Notes: a model not told the origin generated them from the letters alone. Counted from the stretch's first letter, positions 53,718 through 63,501 are shown. The stretch: DNA of 64,000 nucleotides from Marinomonas primoryensis (GCF_013372285.1 NZ_CP054301.1:2411001-2475000); one strand, 5' to 3'. Numbers and translations are program-made.

Positions 53718-55213
53718 TTCGTATTAATACCATATTCTTTCAGCTTATTTGCTATCGCGCTGTGACTCATACCAACCGCTTTTGCCAAACGCCTCGTACT
53801 CGGGAAATTTGGGTACAAGGTTCTTAGCAGGTTCGCCTCCCATTGTTTTAGTGTTATCTCCAATGAATCATTGATTAATTCCAAACTCGGCATAGTGGAA
53901 GACTCTGGCAACATCAAATCATCAGCTGTCCATGCCTTACCCTTCAATGTCAACAACGCCTGTAAACAGATATTTTGTAGCTCTTTTAAATTTCCCGGCC
54001 AAGAATACAGTGCCAATTTAGTCAGTGCGCTTTTCGATACGGTTGGTATCGGTAATCGATAACGTTCAGTTTGCTCCAAAATAACTTGTTGAACCAATCC
54101 ATCGATATCTTCTCTACGCTCCCTAAGGGATGGCATAGCAAGATGCAAAGTGGCTAAAGCAAAATAAAGGCTCTTATTTAATGTCGTACCGTCCGACAGT
54201 TGTTGCCGACTTAAGGAAGACAGACTGATCAAACGCACACTGGCATCAAAACTGCTGACAACACTCGGTTGTCGAGTAAGCCAATTGGCCAAATCAACCT
54301 GTACCTGTTCATCTAGATACTCAATATCGGTTATTACAAACCATCCAGACAAGGCATCTAGCTCAACAATAGCATCGCATGTCATGTCTCTTGCGTGACG
54401 AATAATTAGCTGAGCTTCTGGGTCCACTTGCTGTTTATGCCAATACTGAAATAAGGCTTCGATGAAATCTCGCTTTCCTGTTCCCACTTCTCCGTGTACG
54501 AGCAACGGCATCGCCATTCCCGCAAAGGCTTTTGCCTCGGCTAAAGTGCGCCTCATCGACTCGCTTTTTATGACAGCGGGTTGGAAGTATATTTCTAAAT
54601 GGCATTCAGCATTAGGCGCCTGTTTCAAACTCGCTGTTTGACGATCTAAGCGTAATTCAGATTTTAAATAAATGACCGTTCCCGCTGGGTTTTCAATACC
54701 ATCATCATCGGACACAAAGAAGGGTTTCGTCTCAAGCAGTAACGTTTTATTTCGAATTCGAATCCGTTTACTCATCCCCACTTTTGGGTTCGCCCACGTC
54801 TCTTTAGAGAAACTGATTCCTTTTATGAATTGCTGTAATGGCTTATGCAATAGGTCTGCAATCGAAACATTCAGGTCCTCAGCCGCTAGCTCAGTGACCA
54901 TAGTAATTTCGCCTTTTAGATCCACCGAAATGACACCATCCGGTAAGGCTTCTAATAAGGTATAAAGCGCATTATGCTCCCTTTCAAAAGGAGTAAAAAT
55001 GACCGTTTTTACATCTTCAACACTCTCCAAACGGCGATTTTCTGCAAGCAAGCGCTGCAATTGAAGAAAAGGAATATCTAAAAAACCACAATAAATACAA
55101 CGTCGCTTTGTATCCATTTCCACTAAACGCATATCGATTTGATGCGGTATGAATAAGTCGAGGATTTCACGCACCATGCCGATTCTATCTTCGCACTGTA
55201 TTTCTAACCTCAT
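53705..55213 (-). CDS. TyrR-like transcriptional regulator (ACT-PAS-AAA+-HTH), with a diverged ATPase core
   Basis: 502 residues. The domain order is that of TyrR: ACT (about 1-70, 'MRLEIQCEDRIGMVREILDL'), PAS (about 80-190), AAA+ (about 210-430) and a Fis-like HTH (about 455-500, 'STRRLAKAVGMSHSAIANKL'). Walker A is GEVGTGKRD (241-249). The Walker B region reads 'GWFVITDIEYLD' rather than the usual hhhhDE, and no GAFTGA sigma-54 loop was found, as expected for TyrR, which works with sigma-70. So ATP hydrolysis is doubtful. It should respond to aromatic amino acids. It does not adjoin aromatic biosynthesis genes, but a YddG-like exporter lies 15 kb away. Confidence 0.85.
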   Translation of the reverse strand: MRLEIQCEDRIGMVREILDLFIPHQIDMRLVEMDTKRRCIYCGFLDIPFLQLQRLLAENRRLESVEDVKTVIFTPFEREHNALYTLLEALPDGVISVDLKGEITMVTELAAEDLNVSIADLLHKPLQQFIKGISFSKETWANPKVGMSKRIRIRNKTLLLETKPFFVSDDDGIENPAGTVIYLKSELRLDRQTASLKQAPNAECHLEIYFQPAVIKSESMRRTLAEAKAFAGMAMPLLVHGEVGTGKRDFIEALFQYWHKQQVDPEAQLIIRHARDMTCDAIVELDALSGWFVITDIEYLDEQVQVDLANWLTRQPSVVSSFDASVRLISLSSLSRQQLSDGTTLNKSLYFALATLHLAMPSLRERREDIDGLVQQVILEQTERYRLPIPTVSKSALTKLALYSWPGNLKELQNICLQALLTLKGKAWTADDLMLPESSTMPSLELINDSLEITLKQWEANLLRTLYPNFPSTRRLAKAVGMSHSAIANKLKEYGINTKLPD

Positions 55214-55253
55214 GCTTACTCTCTCACGCAGCGACCGAATAATTCGGAACGCA

Positions 55254-56453
55254 TTATTTCTCTTTTGAACTCAATAATAATAAATTTTGCTGTGGTGCAA
55301 ACGTCTCATATAGCGGTAATACAGCCGCCCCTAACACCCCTGCGGTATAGCCAGTTTGAGCAACACGGATCTCAGGAAGAGGCAGCATACTATGGGACGC
55401 CAAGGTACTTTCAAGACGGTCAATTAAAGCCGCTAAAACAGGCGCGGGCAAACGCCCACCTATGAGAACCGCTTCAGGATCGTATAACGCAATGACGGAA
55501 GCCAGCGCCGGCGTGACTTCTAATGCCACTTCGGCCGCCCACTGATTTATAAGCCCTGCGTACTGATCATCATGCCAACCTTCATTGTCAGGCCACACGA
55601 CTTGATTTGCCATTAGAAATCGACGTAATGAGGACAGGGACAACGCTTCAAGAATCCATTTACCATGTTTGCCAGTCGCCGTTGGAATTAAACCAAAACT
55701 GCCCGCTTTACCATGCGCGCCAAAATAGCATTCACCATTAGCCACCAAACTACCACCACAAGCAGTACTGACAAAAAGATAAAAGAAGTGTCTTTTAGGC
55801 GAACCTGATGCAAGCAGCAACTCACTGGTTGCCGCCGCCACCGCGTCGTTTTCACAGAAGCAGCTTACACCGGTTAATTCCGCTAACCATGATTCAAAAG
55901 CATCTGACTGCCAATATTTTAATGCGGCTTTTAGCCCGTCAAGATTGGCTCTTTGATCTGAGTCGGTGACCAATGTATCCAACCAAGAGTCCATATAATC
56001 AGGTCTAGCGAGGCCTATGCCTTGAACCTTACTCCAACTTGCTCCCAGTGTTGCTTTCACTTCTTCGATAAGGTCTTGGGCGATTTTTTTAGCCAGTTCC
56101 TCAGAGGGAAAAGACACCTCTCGTTCTAATAACAAAACACAGGCGCCACTAAAATCCAGCAGCGCCGCGCTGATATGATCCCGGTCAACATTGATACCCA
56201 GTCCATAAGCGCCGCTCTCATTAATACTCAGCTTAATGGAGGGCTGTCCGCGACGACCGGTCACCTTACCCACAATAGTAAGTAACTGCCGTTCAAGTAA
56301 AGAAGAAGTAATCACCGAAATAGTCTGTGTACTCAACCCTGTGCGCTCAGCAATACTCACCCGAGAAATTTCTGGGTGTTGCCGAACCAAGTGGAGAATA
56401 ATCCGTTCATTATAAACACGGCTTTGTTCAGAGGTACTACCTGACGATTTCAT
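55254..56453 (-). CDS. ROK-family transcriptional repressor
   Basis: 399 residues from ATG 56453 with GAGG upstream. N-terminal HTH (about 15-65, 'HPEISRVSIAERTGLSTQTI' then 'SVITSSLLERQLL'), then a sugar-kinase-like ROK domain ('GLGINVDRDHISAALLDFSG', 'CENDAVAAATSELL', 'IGGRLPAPVLAALI'). The zinc-binding GCxxC motif of many ROK kinases/NagC is not seen in its usual place, where the sequence reads 'STACGGSL'. Divergent from an AGE-family sugar isomerase, which it likely represses; the inducing sugar is unknown. Confidence 0.85.
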   Translation of the reverse strand: MKSSGSTSEQSRVYNERIILHLVRQHPEISRVSIAERTGLSTQTISVITSSLLERQLLTIVGKVTGRRGQPSIKLSINESGAYGLGINVDRDHISAALLDFSGACVLLLEREVSFPSEELAKKIAQDLIEEVKATLGASWSKVQGIGLARPDYMDSWLDTLVTDSDQRANLDGLKAALKYWQSDAFESWLAELTGVSCFCENDAVAAATSELLLASGSPKRHFFYLFVSTACGGSLVANGECYFGAHGKAGSFGLIPTATGKHGKWILEALSLSSLRRFLMANQVVWPDNEGWHDDQYAGLINQWAAEVALEVTPALASVIALYDPEAVLIGGRLPAPVLAALIDRLESTLASHSMLPLPEIRVAQTGYTAGVLGAAVLPLYETFAPQQNLLLLSSKEK

Positions 56454-56524
56454 ACAACTCACCCTCATATTTAAGCTCGTAAACTAACGACTGATATTTA
56501 ATAAATCTAATTGATTTAATAATA

Positions 56525-56544
56525 TAACTCATTAAGATGAGTTA
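56525..56544. promoter_or_regulatory. Candidate ROK repressor operator
   Basis: Perfect 8-bp dyad TAACTCAT-TAAG-ATGAGTTA in the region between the divergent ROK and AGE genes, 72 bases upstream of the ROK start and 85 before the AGE start. Confidence 0.5.
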
Positions 56545-56628
56545 GCGCTCACAAAATACCGATCTCGCTAGCAAAAATAAACAGGCTCTTTGCCTTAAAC
56601 AGCAAAGCCGCCCACAAAGGACGACATT

Positions 56629-57834
56629 ATGCCCACTTTTCCAGCGTTTCAATCTGCCAATTTTTTAAACAGCCATATTCAGTCTACTATGGCGTTTTAT
56701 CACCCAAACTGCATTGATCTTGACGGTGGATTCTTTCAATTCTTCAAAGACAACGGCGACATTTACGACACCGATACTCGTCACCTTGTTAGCAGCACGC
56801 GCTTCATTTTCAATTATGCAAAAGCGTATCAAGCAGAAGAGCAACACACAGAAAACAAGCAAGCCTACCTAGAAGCAACTCGTCATGGATTGCGCTATTT
56901 GAGAGAACGCCATCTTCGTAACAATGGCGGTTATGTTTGGTTACTAAACAAAGATCAAAACCTAGATGAGACCAATCACTGCTACGGGCTTGCCTTTGTC
57001 CTGCTCGCTTACGCCACCGCTTATAAAGCTGGCGTAGAAGAAGCCAAACCTTGGATTAAAGAAACCTTCGATCTAATGGAGTTGCATTTCTGGGATGCTG
57101 AGTTTGACTTATACAAAGATGAAATTTCCAGCGATTGGCAAACCGTTTCAGACTACCGCGGGCAAAATGCCAATATGCACAGCTGTGAAGCACTTCTTGC
57201 CGCCTATGATGCAACACAAGCACCCCATTATCTTGAACGGGCCACTTTACTCGCTAGCAATATTTGCTTACGCCAAGCCGCTCTAGCGGGTGGTGAGATT
57301 TGGGAACACTACACCACGGATTGGCAGGTCGACTGGAACTACAATCTCGCAGACCCAAAACATTTATTTCGCCCTTGGGGATTCCAACCAGGCCATCAGA
57401 CGGAATGGGCAAAACTGTTACTTTTAATTCACCAGCGCTCACCGCTCGAATGGCTAATCCCAACTGCAAAAAAACTATTCGACACCACATGGGATAAATC
57501 TTGGGACGAAACCAATGGTGGACTTTGTTACGGTTACGACCCTAAAGGCCACATTTGTGACGGTGATAAATATTTTTGGGTACAAGCAGAATCCTTCGCT
57601 GCAGCGGCTATGTTAGCAATAACGACCAAAGAACAGCACTATTGGGACAAATATCAACAACTTTGGCAATACAGCTGGTCACACATGGTTGATCATCAAT
57701 ACGGTGCTTGGTTTCGTATTTTAACTCAAGACAACCAAGCCTTTGACGACTGCAAAAGCCCTGCTGGAAAAACGGACTATCACACCATGGGCGCTTGCTA
57801 TGAAGTCATAGAGCAACTTTCTAAATCGGCTTGA
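56629..57834 (+). CDS. AGE-family sugar epimerase/isomerase
   Basis: 401 residues, an alpha/alpha barrel. Recognisable elements: 'DTDTRHLVSSTRFIFNYAKAY' (start of the barrel), 'RGQNANMHSCEALLAAYDAT' (catalytic His), 'LFRPWGFQPGHQTEWAKLLL' (second catalytic His) and 'YFWVQAESFAAAAML'. Members are N-acylglucosamine epimerases, cellobiose epimerases or mannose/sulfoquinovose isomerases (YihS). The length and 'GFQPGHQTEW' version favour a mannose isomerase type. AAGGA before the ATG. Controlled by the divergent ROK protein (inference). Confidence 0.85.
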   Translation: MPTFPAFQSANFLNSHIQSTMAFYHPNCIDLDGGFFQFFKDNGDIYDTDTRHLVSSTRFIFNYAKAYQAEEQHTENKQAYLEATRHGLRYLRERHLRNNGGYVWLLNKDQNLDETNHCYGLAFVLLAYATAYKAGVEEAKPWIKETFDLMELHFWDAEFDLYKDEISSDWQTVSDYRGQNANMHSCEALLAAYDATQAPHYLERATLLASNICLRQAALAGGEIWEHYTTDWQVDWNYNLADPKHLFRPWGFQPGHQTEWAKLLLLIHQRSPLEWLIPTAKKLFDTTWDKSWDETNGGLCYGYDPKGHICDGDKYFWVQAESFAAAAMLAITTKEQHYWDKYQQLWQYSWSHMVDHQYGAWFRILTQDNQAFDDCKSPAGKTDYHTMGACYEVIEQLSKSA

Positions 57835-57926
57835 TCTTCTTACTCAATAAACTGAGATCATTCTATTCATATACAAAATGAAGTATGATGCAGGCCCTAC
57901 GTTAGTGGACACGGGCCTCTTCCTTT

Positions 57927-58880
57927 ATGCAGTTAGACAAAATAGATCTTAATTTACTTCGTTATTTAGACTCCTTATTACGGGAGCAAAACGTTACCCA
58001 CGCCGCCAATCAACTTGGTATCACTCAGCCAGCCATGAGTAACGGATTACGTCGTTTAAGAGACCTATTTCATGACCCATTATTAGTAAGAACCAGCGAT
58101 GGCATGATGCCTACTGCTTTGGCCATTCAGCTACAACCGCGCGTACAAAGCATCTTACAATCGGTAGATGAAGTGCTTCACCTTGGACAAAGCTTTGAAG
58201 CAGAATCAAGCTCTCGAGTATTTCGCATCATGGCCAGTGACTACGCCGAAGCGACCCTGATCCCACCGCTTATGAAGAAACTTCAAGATGAAGCACCAAA
58301 CGTCATACTGGATGTCATGAATCCAAGTGATGTGAGCTTTCATGATGTAGAAAAAGGCAAAGTCGATTTGGTCATCAATCGATTCGAGACTCTGCCGCAG
58401 TCCTTCCATCAAAAGTCTGTTTGGGTTGATCATTTTTCCTGCTTGGTGCCTGCCGATTCAGACATTGCAAAAAACTTTTCTTTAGAAACGTACTTGGCTT
58501 CTCGTCATGTATGGGTAAGCAAAACCGGTTTTGGTGTTGGTGTTGGCATCCAGCCCGAAGAAGTGCAAAAATTAGGTTGGGTAGACGGCTCTCTGGCGGA
58601 TTTAGGTTTCAAGCGTAATATTCGTTTATTCACCAGAAACTATAACGTTGCCATGAGAGCGACAGAGCAACTTGGCTTAATCGCCACACTGCCATCACTG
58701 GCGACGCGATTGATGAAAGACAACAACCGCGTGGTGGTATTACCGCCGCCATTCGACATTCCACCAGTGGAATTAAAAATGTTATGGAGCCCTTTGTTAC
58801 AGCATGATCCGGGGCATATTTGGATACGCTCAACCATTGCAGGGTGTGCGAAAACAATTGCTGAAAACAACAATTTGTAG
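57927..58880 (+). CDS. LysR-family transcriptional regulator
   Basis: 317 residues. The N-terminal HTH is complete ('LDKIDLNLLRYLDSLLREQN', 'VTHAANQLGITQPAMSNGLRRLRDL') and followed by the LysR effector domain; the 'DPLLVRTSDGMMPTALA' linker is typical of the NahR/PcpR/LinR subgroup that binds aromatic compounds. It lies 92 bases after the AGE-family gene on the same strand, with no ribosome-binding site that stands out. Its target is not obvious from the neighbours. A terminator follows. Confidence 0.88.
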   Translation: MQLDKIDLNLLRYLDSLLREQNVTHAANQLGITQPAMSNGLRRLRDLFHDPLLVRTSDGMMPTALAIQLQPRVQSILQSVDEVLHLGQSFEAESSSRVFRIMASDYAEATLIPPLMKKLQDEAPNVILDVMNPSDVSFHDVEKGKVDLVINRFETLPQSFHQKSVWVDHFSCLVPADSDIAKNFSLETYLASRHVWVSKTGFGVGVGIQPEEVQKLGWVDGSLADLGFKRNIRLFTRNYNVAMRATEQLGLIATLPSLATRLMKDNNRVVVLPPPFDIPPVELKMLWSPLLQHDPGHIWIRSTIAGCAKTIAENNNL

Positions 58881-58902
58881 TCCAACTGCATAGTCCAGAA
58901 TC

Positions 58903-58931
58903 AAAAAAACGAACTCTCGGTTCGTTTTTTT
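58903..58931. terminator. Bidirectional terminator between the LysR and carbonic anhydrase genes
   Basis: Stem AAAAAAACGAAC / GTTCGTTTTTT with a 5-base loop, between convergent genes. Confidence 0.88.
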
Positions 58932-58964
58932 GTTTTTAATAACGAGTATCTAACAAGCGCCTCT

Positions 58965-59597
58965 CTACATGTTATTCAGGCTTTCAGCGGACTCTTCTGC
59001 ACTAGAAACGGTCACCTCTAAGTCTTTAATGTGACCATTGCCTAAGCTGTAACACCAACCGTGAACATGCAGTTCTTGTCCGATACGCCATGCGTTTTGA
59101 ACAATGCTGCTTTGACATACGTTAGCCACTTGCTCCACCACATTTAATTCACACATACGATCAAATCGAACCTGCTCATCTTCTATCGCATCAATTTCTT
59201 TTCTGTGGAGGCGGTAAACGTCTTTTATATGGCGCAACCAATTGTCGATCATACCGTGTTCTTCTGTGCCCATCGCCGCCTTGATTCCACCACAGCCATA
59301 ATGACCCACCACCATAATATGCTTAACTTTCAGCACATCGACAGCAAATTGAATCACAGACAAGCAATTTAAGTCGGTATGTACGACAACATTCGCGATA
59401 TTACGGTGGACAAATACTTCACCTGGTAAAAGATCTACTATTTGGTTCGCAGGAACACGGCTATCAGCACAGCCAATCCAAAGGTATTCTGGCATTTGCT
59501 GCCTTGATAACGTAGAAAAAAAATCAGGGTCTTCTTTGGTAACCTTAGCCGCCCACTCTCTATTTTTACTAAAAAGTTCATCTAAGTTATTAGACAT
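58965..59597 (-). CDS. Beta-class carbonic anhydrase
   Basis: 210 residues. Zinc ligands Cys43 (in GCADSRVP, with Asp45 and Arg47), His99 and Cys102 (in GHYGCGG). It interconverts CO2 and bicarbonate; the resemblance is to E. coli Can. It overlaps no neighbour and follows rlmA on the minus strand with a 6-base gap, so the two may be co-transcribed. Length and motifs are standard. Confidence 0.95.
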   Translation of the reverse strand: MSNNLDELFSKNREWAAKVTKEDPDFFSTLSRQQMPEYLWIGCADSRVPANQIVDLLPGEVFVHRNIANVVVHTDLNCLSVIQFAVDVLKVKHIMVVGHYGCGGIKAAMGTEEHGMIDNWLRHIKDVYRLHRKEIDAIEDEQVRFDRMCELNVVEQVANVCQSSIVQNAWRIGQELHVHGWCYSLGNGHIKDLEVTVSSAEESAESLNNM

Positions 59598-59603
59598 AAT
59601 CTA

Positions 59604-60446
59604 CTATCCCAATTTTTTTCGATACCAGCGGAATTTAATATCTGCGGTAAGGTTGATAGAGTTAAGTTGTTTAACGGCTTCTCGACCGTCGTATGACGCC
59701 TTATGGATATGAGGCGTCATACTTAATAATTGTTCGATTTCTGTTTGAGAATTCAGTGTAAAAACATAAGTCTCAGCCTTCTCCAACACCAATTCGAAAC
59801 CCTCTACTCCCTCAGAAAAAGTTTGCTTGTAATCATGAATAGAGGGGTAAAGTATTTCCCGTAGCTCGATAAGATGATCAGGTCCAGACTCCACCAGCAG
59901 AAGCAAACCTGTTTCGCTCAGTACCCGCGAAAATTCACTAAAAACAGGAAAGCCAAATAAGCACAAGATGGCATCAAAGCGTTCACTTGGCACAGGTAAG
60001 CTGGCGTTACTTCCCACTAACCAACTCACGCCTTTGTCACGCTTACTCGCCGCGGTAATAGCCCACTTAGAAATATCTAAACCAGTGCGTTCCATACTAA
60101 TATCTTGATCAAGTAAGGCTTTGCCAATTTCATTAAGATAATAGCCCTCTCCACATCCTGCATCGAGGATACGAACGCCATGAAACAAATCACCTTTCGG
60201 CCAAGAGGATAAAATTGTTTTAACAATAGGAAAATAGTGCTGCTGATTTAAGAAAGTTTGCCGTGCGGCCACCATCTCTTTGCTATCACCAGGGTCTTTA
60301 GAACGTTTATTTTGCACCGGAAGAAGGTTCACGTAACCGGTTTTTGCTAGATCATAGGTATGCCCATGTTCACACTTTAAGCTTCGTTCAACACGGCTTA
60401 GCGGTGCAGCATCTATCGGACAAGAAAGGTTTTCGAGCGTCGACAC
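59604..60446 (-). CDS. rlmA: 23S rRNA (guanine-N1)-methyltransferase, RlmA family
   Basis: 280 residues with a GTG start. N-terminal zinc-finger-like segment, then the family signature 'AKTGYVNLLPVQNKRSKDPG' and a Rossmann methyltransferase with 'ILDAGCGEGYYL' (SAM binding). RlmA(I) methylates G745 of 23S rRNA. In E. coli the zinc is held by Cys-x-x-Cys, Cys and His; here the first pair reads CPID, so one Cys is replaced by Asp, while 'LKCEHGH' keeps the Cys and His. Zinc may still bind, since Asp can be a ligand. Downstream carbonic anhydrase gap is 6 bases. Confidence 0.9.
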   Translation of the reverse strand: MSTLENLSCPIDAAPLSRVERSLKCEHGHTYDLAKTGYVNLLPVQNKRSKDPGDSKEMVAARQTFLNQQHYFPIVKTILSSWPKGDLFHGVRILDAGCGEGYYLNEIGKALLDQDISMERTGLDISKWAITAASKRDKGVSWLVGSNASLPVPSERFDAILCLFGFPVFSEFSRVLSETGLLLLVESGPDHLIELREILYPSIHDYKQTFSEGVEGFELVLEKAETYVFTLNSQTEIEQLLSMTPHIHKASYDGREAVKQLNSINLTADIKFRWYRKKLG

Positions 60447-60566
60447 AAGGTATCCATAGTTTATTAATTTTCACTTGATGCTGTAGGATAACCTACTAAT
60501 GACAAGCACAATATAAAAATGTCCAAAAACAAGAACATGCAGATCATGAGTATTATAACGCTATGG

Positions 60567-62576
60567 TCATACAGAATCATTCTCTACTGCAACACTTACA
60601 TTGTAAAAACCATGAATGTCCATATACAAGGCAAAATCTACACTGTTTAAAGGTTTGGAAAACAAGTAACCTTGCACTTCTTGGCACTTGTAACTGTTCA
60701 ATATATCAACTTGCGTGCGATTTTCTACCCCTTCGGCGATCACTTTCAGGTTCAAACTATTCGCCATCGCAACCGTTGCTTTAACGATAGCATCGTTGTC
60801 GCAATCCAATCCTAAATCATGAATAAAAGACCGATCGATTTTTAATGTTTGTATTGGAAATTTCTTCAAATACGCAAGCGATGAGTAGCCCGTACCAAAA
60901 TCATCAATGGACAAGGTTAAGCCTAATTTACGAAAACCATGCAGCTTTTCAATCGATTGTTGAGCATCAGCCATCAACATGCTTTCTGTTAACTCAAGTT
61001 CAAAATACTTAGGATCCACACCAGTTTCTTCTAATATGCGCTGAACCATATCGACTAAATCTGCTTGCATAAATTGTCTGCTGGATAAATTAACAGACAG
61101 CTTAATCGGACGATAACCCGCTTCTCTCCACTCTTGCAACTGACGACACGCTCTGCAAATAACCCATTCACCCAGAGGAATAATCAAACCACTCTCTTCT
61201 GCCAAAGGAATAAACTGATCTGGGCTGATCATGCCAAGCTCAGGGTGAGACCATCGTATTAGCGCTTCGGCACCAACAACCGATTCATCAGGAAGACGTA
61301 TTTTTGGTTGATAATGAAGAACAAACTGCTCTTCTTCTATTGCCTTTCGTAGTCCTCCACCTAGCGTAAGGTGGGCATTGATGTTATCCGCCATCTTGTT
61401 TTCATACACAAAATACATATTGTGCGCAGTGGATTTTGCACGATACATGGCGGCATCCGCATTCTTTAGCAAGTTGTCGACGTCATTTGCATGCTGAGGG
61501 TAACTAGCAATACCGATACTTGCCGTAATCATCATTTCCATTTTCGCAACGGGGTACGTATTACTGGCATTTTGCATAATATTTTTTGCAATGTTTTCTA
61601 GATCTTCAATAGAATCAATATTTTCCAGCACCACCACAAACTCATCGCCACCCAAGCGATACAAACATGCACCAGATGGAATGCTTCCTTTAATACGCTC
61701 AGCAACCCGCTGAATAAGCTCATCTCCCACTCGATGACCAAAATTATCGTTAATAATCTTAAAACCATCAAGATCTAAGTACAAAATGCCAAACGCGCGC
61801 TGGCGCTTGCTCGCATTGACTAAAGCATTTTCTAACTGATGATATAATAAATTTCTATTAGGTAAGTTTGTTAAGCAATCGTAATTATTTAGACGATAAA
61901 GAGCGACTTCATGATCTCTATCTTCTTGGATATCATGAGTAAGTAGGTAGATTTTTTGAGTGGATTTATTCTGGGAAACCTCAATTCTATGCCAACGCAC
62001 ACCCCTAAGAGTGGAAAGCATAATTTCTTGTGACAAGCTTTCTTGCTGAGTAAAACGACTCATAAAGCTATCCGCCGCGTCTGTCGCAGCAAACAGCTCT
62101 CGAACATTATTTATGTTGCCAAAATGCGTTTTGAAACACTTACTGGAATCACAATACACACCATTTTCGTCAAAAATGGCAAAAGACAGGGTTTCAAATT
62201 GAGCCAAAAGACCAACGTCTTGATCATCTCTAGAAAGACGAGGTGTCATAACCGGATGAGCTTCAACCGATAAGCCTTTACGCTTCTGACCTAGAGAAAT
62301 AACGGATCCAGTACAACTGTAATGAATGCCTTCTTTGGAAATAAAGGGCCAGTCAAACGTTAATGACTTGCCTTCCTCTACTCCGTCTAGATAAAGAGAA
62401 ATACGCTCTTTTAGCGCTTCCCCTATCATTCGCTGACCTGATTTAATTTCACCTAAAGAGTCTGCCAATAAAGCCTCTGCAGCGCCATTGCACCACGGAA
62501 CACTTGATTGCTCTACATCTATTACCCAAGCAGCTAATGGCATTTTACATTGGAGTAATTTTGATAAATCGGTCAT
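60567..62576 (-). CDS. PAS-GGDEF-EAL protein (c-di-GMP metabolism)
   Basis: 669 residues. Two N-terminal PAS-like regions (about 10-115 and 120-225), then GGDEF (about 230-395; GGDEF at 309-313 intact) and EAL (about 405-655; EAL at 437-439 in GAEALIRW intact, with 'DDFGTGYSSLAYLKKFPI' loop 6). Both catalytic signatures are complete, so it may make or degrade c-di-GMP; no RxxD inhibitory site precedes GGDEF. No membrane segment: a soluble sensor. In this organism c-di-GMP is expected to control the LapA-like adhesin through LapD/LapG, though a direct link is not shown. Confidence 0.92.
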   Translation of the reverse strand: MTDLSKLLQCKMPLAAWVIDVEQSSVPWCNGAAEALLADSLGEIKSGQRMIGEALKERISLYLDGVEEGKSLTFDWPFISKEGIHYSCTGSVISLGQKRKGLSVEAHPVMTPRLSRDDQDVGLLAQFETLSFAIFDENGVYCDSSKCFKTHFGNINNVRELFAATDAADSFMSRFTQQESLSQEIMLSTLRGVRWHRIEVSQNKSTQKIYLLTHDIQEDRDHEVALYRLNNYDCLTNLPNRNLLYHQLENALVNASKRQRAFGILYLDLDGFKIINDNFGHRVGDELIQRVAERIKGSIPSGACLYRLGGDEFVVVLENIDSIEDLENIAKNIMQNASNTYPVAKMEMMITASIGIASYPQHANDVDNLLKNADAAMYRAKSTAHNMYFVYENKMADNINAHLTLGGGLRKAIEEEQFVLHYQPKIRLPDESVVGAEALIRWSHPELGMISPDQFIPLAEESGLIIPLGEWVICRACRQLQEWREAGYRPIKLSVNLSSRQFMQADLVDMVQRILEETGVDPKYFELELTESMLMADAQQSIEKLHGFRKLGLTLSIDDFGTGYSSLAYLKKFPIQTLKIDRSFIHDLGLDCDNDAIVKATVAMANSLNLKVIAEGVENRTQVDILNSYKCQEVQGYLFSKPLNSVDFALYMDIHGFYNVSVAVENDSV

Positions 62577-62637
62577 TTATATTTAATACTACTAAAATAT
62601 ATTCGATGCATTTTGATATTAGATTCTGTCTAACCTC

Positions 62638-63501
62638 TCACCATAAGTCAGGGACAATAAACACACTACGTTTTTCCGTACTGGTTTCATTAAGCGACTG
62701 GCATAAAAAAACATGTTTAGGGCGATCATCACGTAGGAAATAGCTTACAAGATTGTAGGTTGATTGCAGAGAAAAGAAAGAAAAATCATCATTAATATTT
62801 GGAGCCGCCATCCAATGAGGCTTTTCTAAGGTTAAAAAATAAGAAAAATATGGCATCAGTAAAAAAAGGTCAGACACTCGTATCCAGCCACCACGCTCAT
62901 TTTGCGAGAGCCACTGATCAATATTTTCACGACTGGTCAAAGCAGAATATAAACGTCCAAATATCAACAAATTTGTATGCGGTATTCGATTCTTTGCAAC
63001 ATGACTAATCGCCTCACGCCCTTTTTGTGTCTGTAAAATCAATAACTGATGCTCTCTTGCTCTCGATACCTTTTTCAGCAAACTGTCATTCTTGTTAGGT
63101 CCAATCCAATGATGAGGATAGAGATCGAGCCGTTCTAAATAAAACTTAATCGCAATTTCAAATTGATGGAGTTCTCCATTTGGCGTTTCAACTAACATGT
63201 CTACTTCGCCAAGCGTTTGCCCATCTTTCTCTATTTGAAAATGCTCCAAACAAATCACTAAATCGGATAAATTCGCTATAGCGAAGGAAAACAAACTTTC
63301 AAAATAACTGCCAAGAAAATGAGACTTGCAGGCTGAGATAGCAGCAACAAGCGCACGGGGGTCGCGATCTAATTCAAGCAGCCTTACATTAACGTCTGCC
63401 ACCCAATGCGGCCCAAGGTTAAAATCTTGCTCAATATAATGCCCCTCCACCAACCAGCAAAGGTCTTTTACATACGGATTTTTAACCTGATCCGAGATCA
63501 C
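62638..63501 (-). CDS. DUF1853 family protein
   Basis: 287 residues, GTG start. The recognisable blocks are 'VKNPYVKDLCWLVEGHYIEQ' near the N-terminus, 'LGSYFESLFSFAI' and 'GEVDMLVETPNGELHQFEIAIKFYL', a PD-(D/E)xK-like arrangement (acidic D, then E-x-K pattern) that suggests a nuclease-like fold. Activity unproven. The GTG start overlaps the TGA stop of the upstream yqcC-like gene by 4 bases, so the two are translationally coupled. Confidence 0.85.
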   Translation of the reverse strand: MISDQVKNPYVKDLCWLVEGHYIEQDFNLGPHWVADVNVRLLELDRDPRALVAAISACKSHFLGSYFESLFSFAIANLSDLVICLEHFQIEKDGQTLGEVDMLVETPNGELHQFEIAIKFYLERLDLYPHHWIGPNKNDSLLKKVSRAREHQLLILQTQKGREAISHVAKNRIPHTNLLIFGRLYSALTSRENIDQWLSQNERGGWIRVSDLFLLMPYFSYFLTLEKPHWMAAPNINDDFSFFSLQSTYNLVSYFLRDDRPKHVFLCQSLNETSTEKRSVFIVPDLW

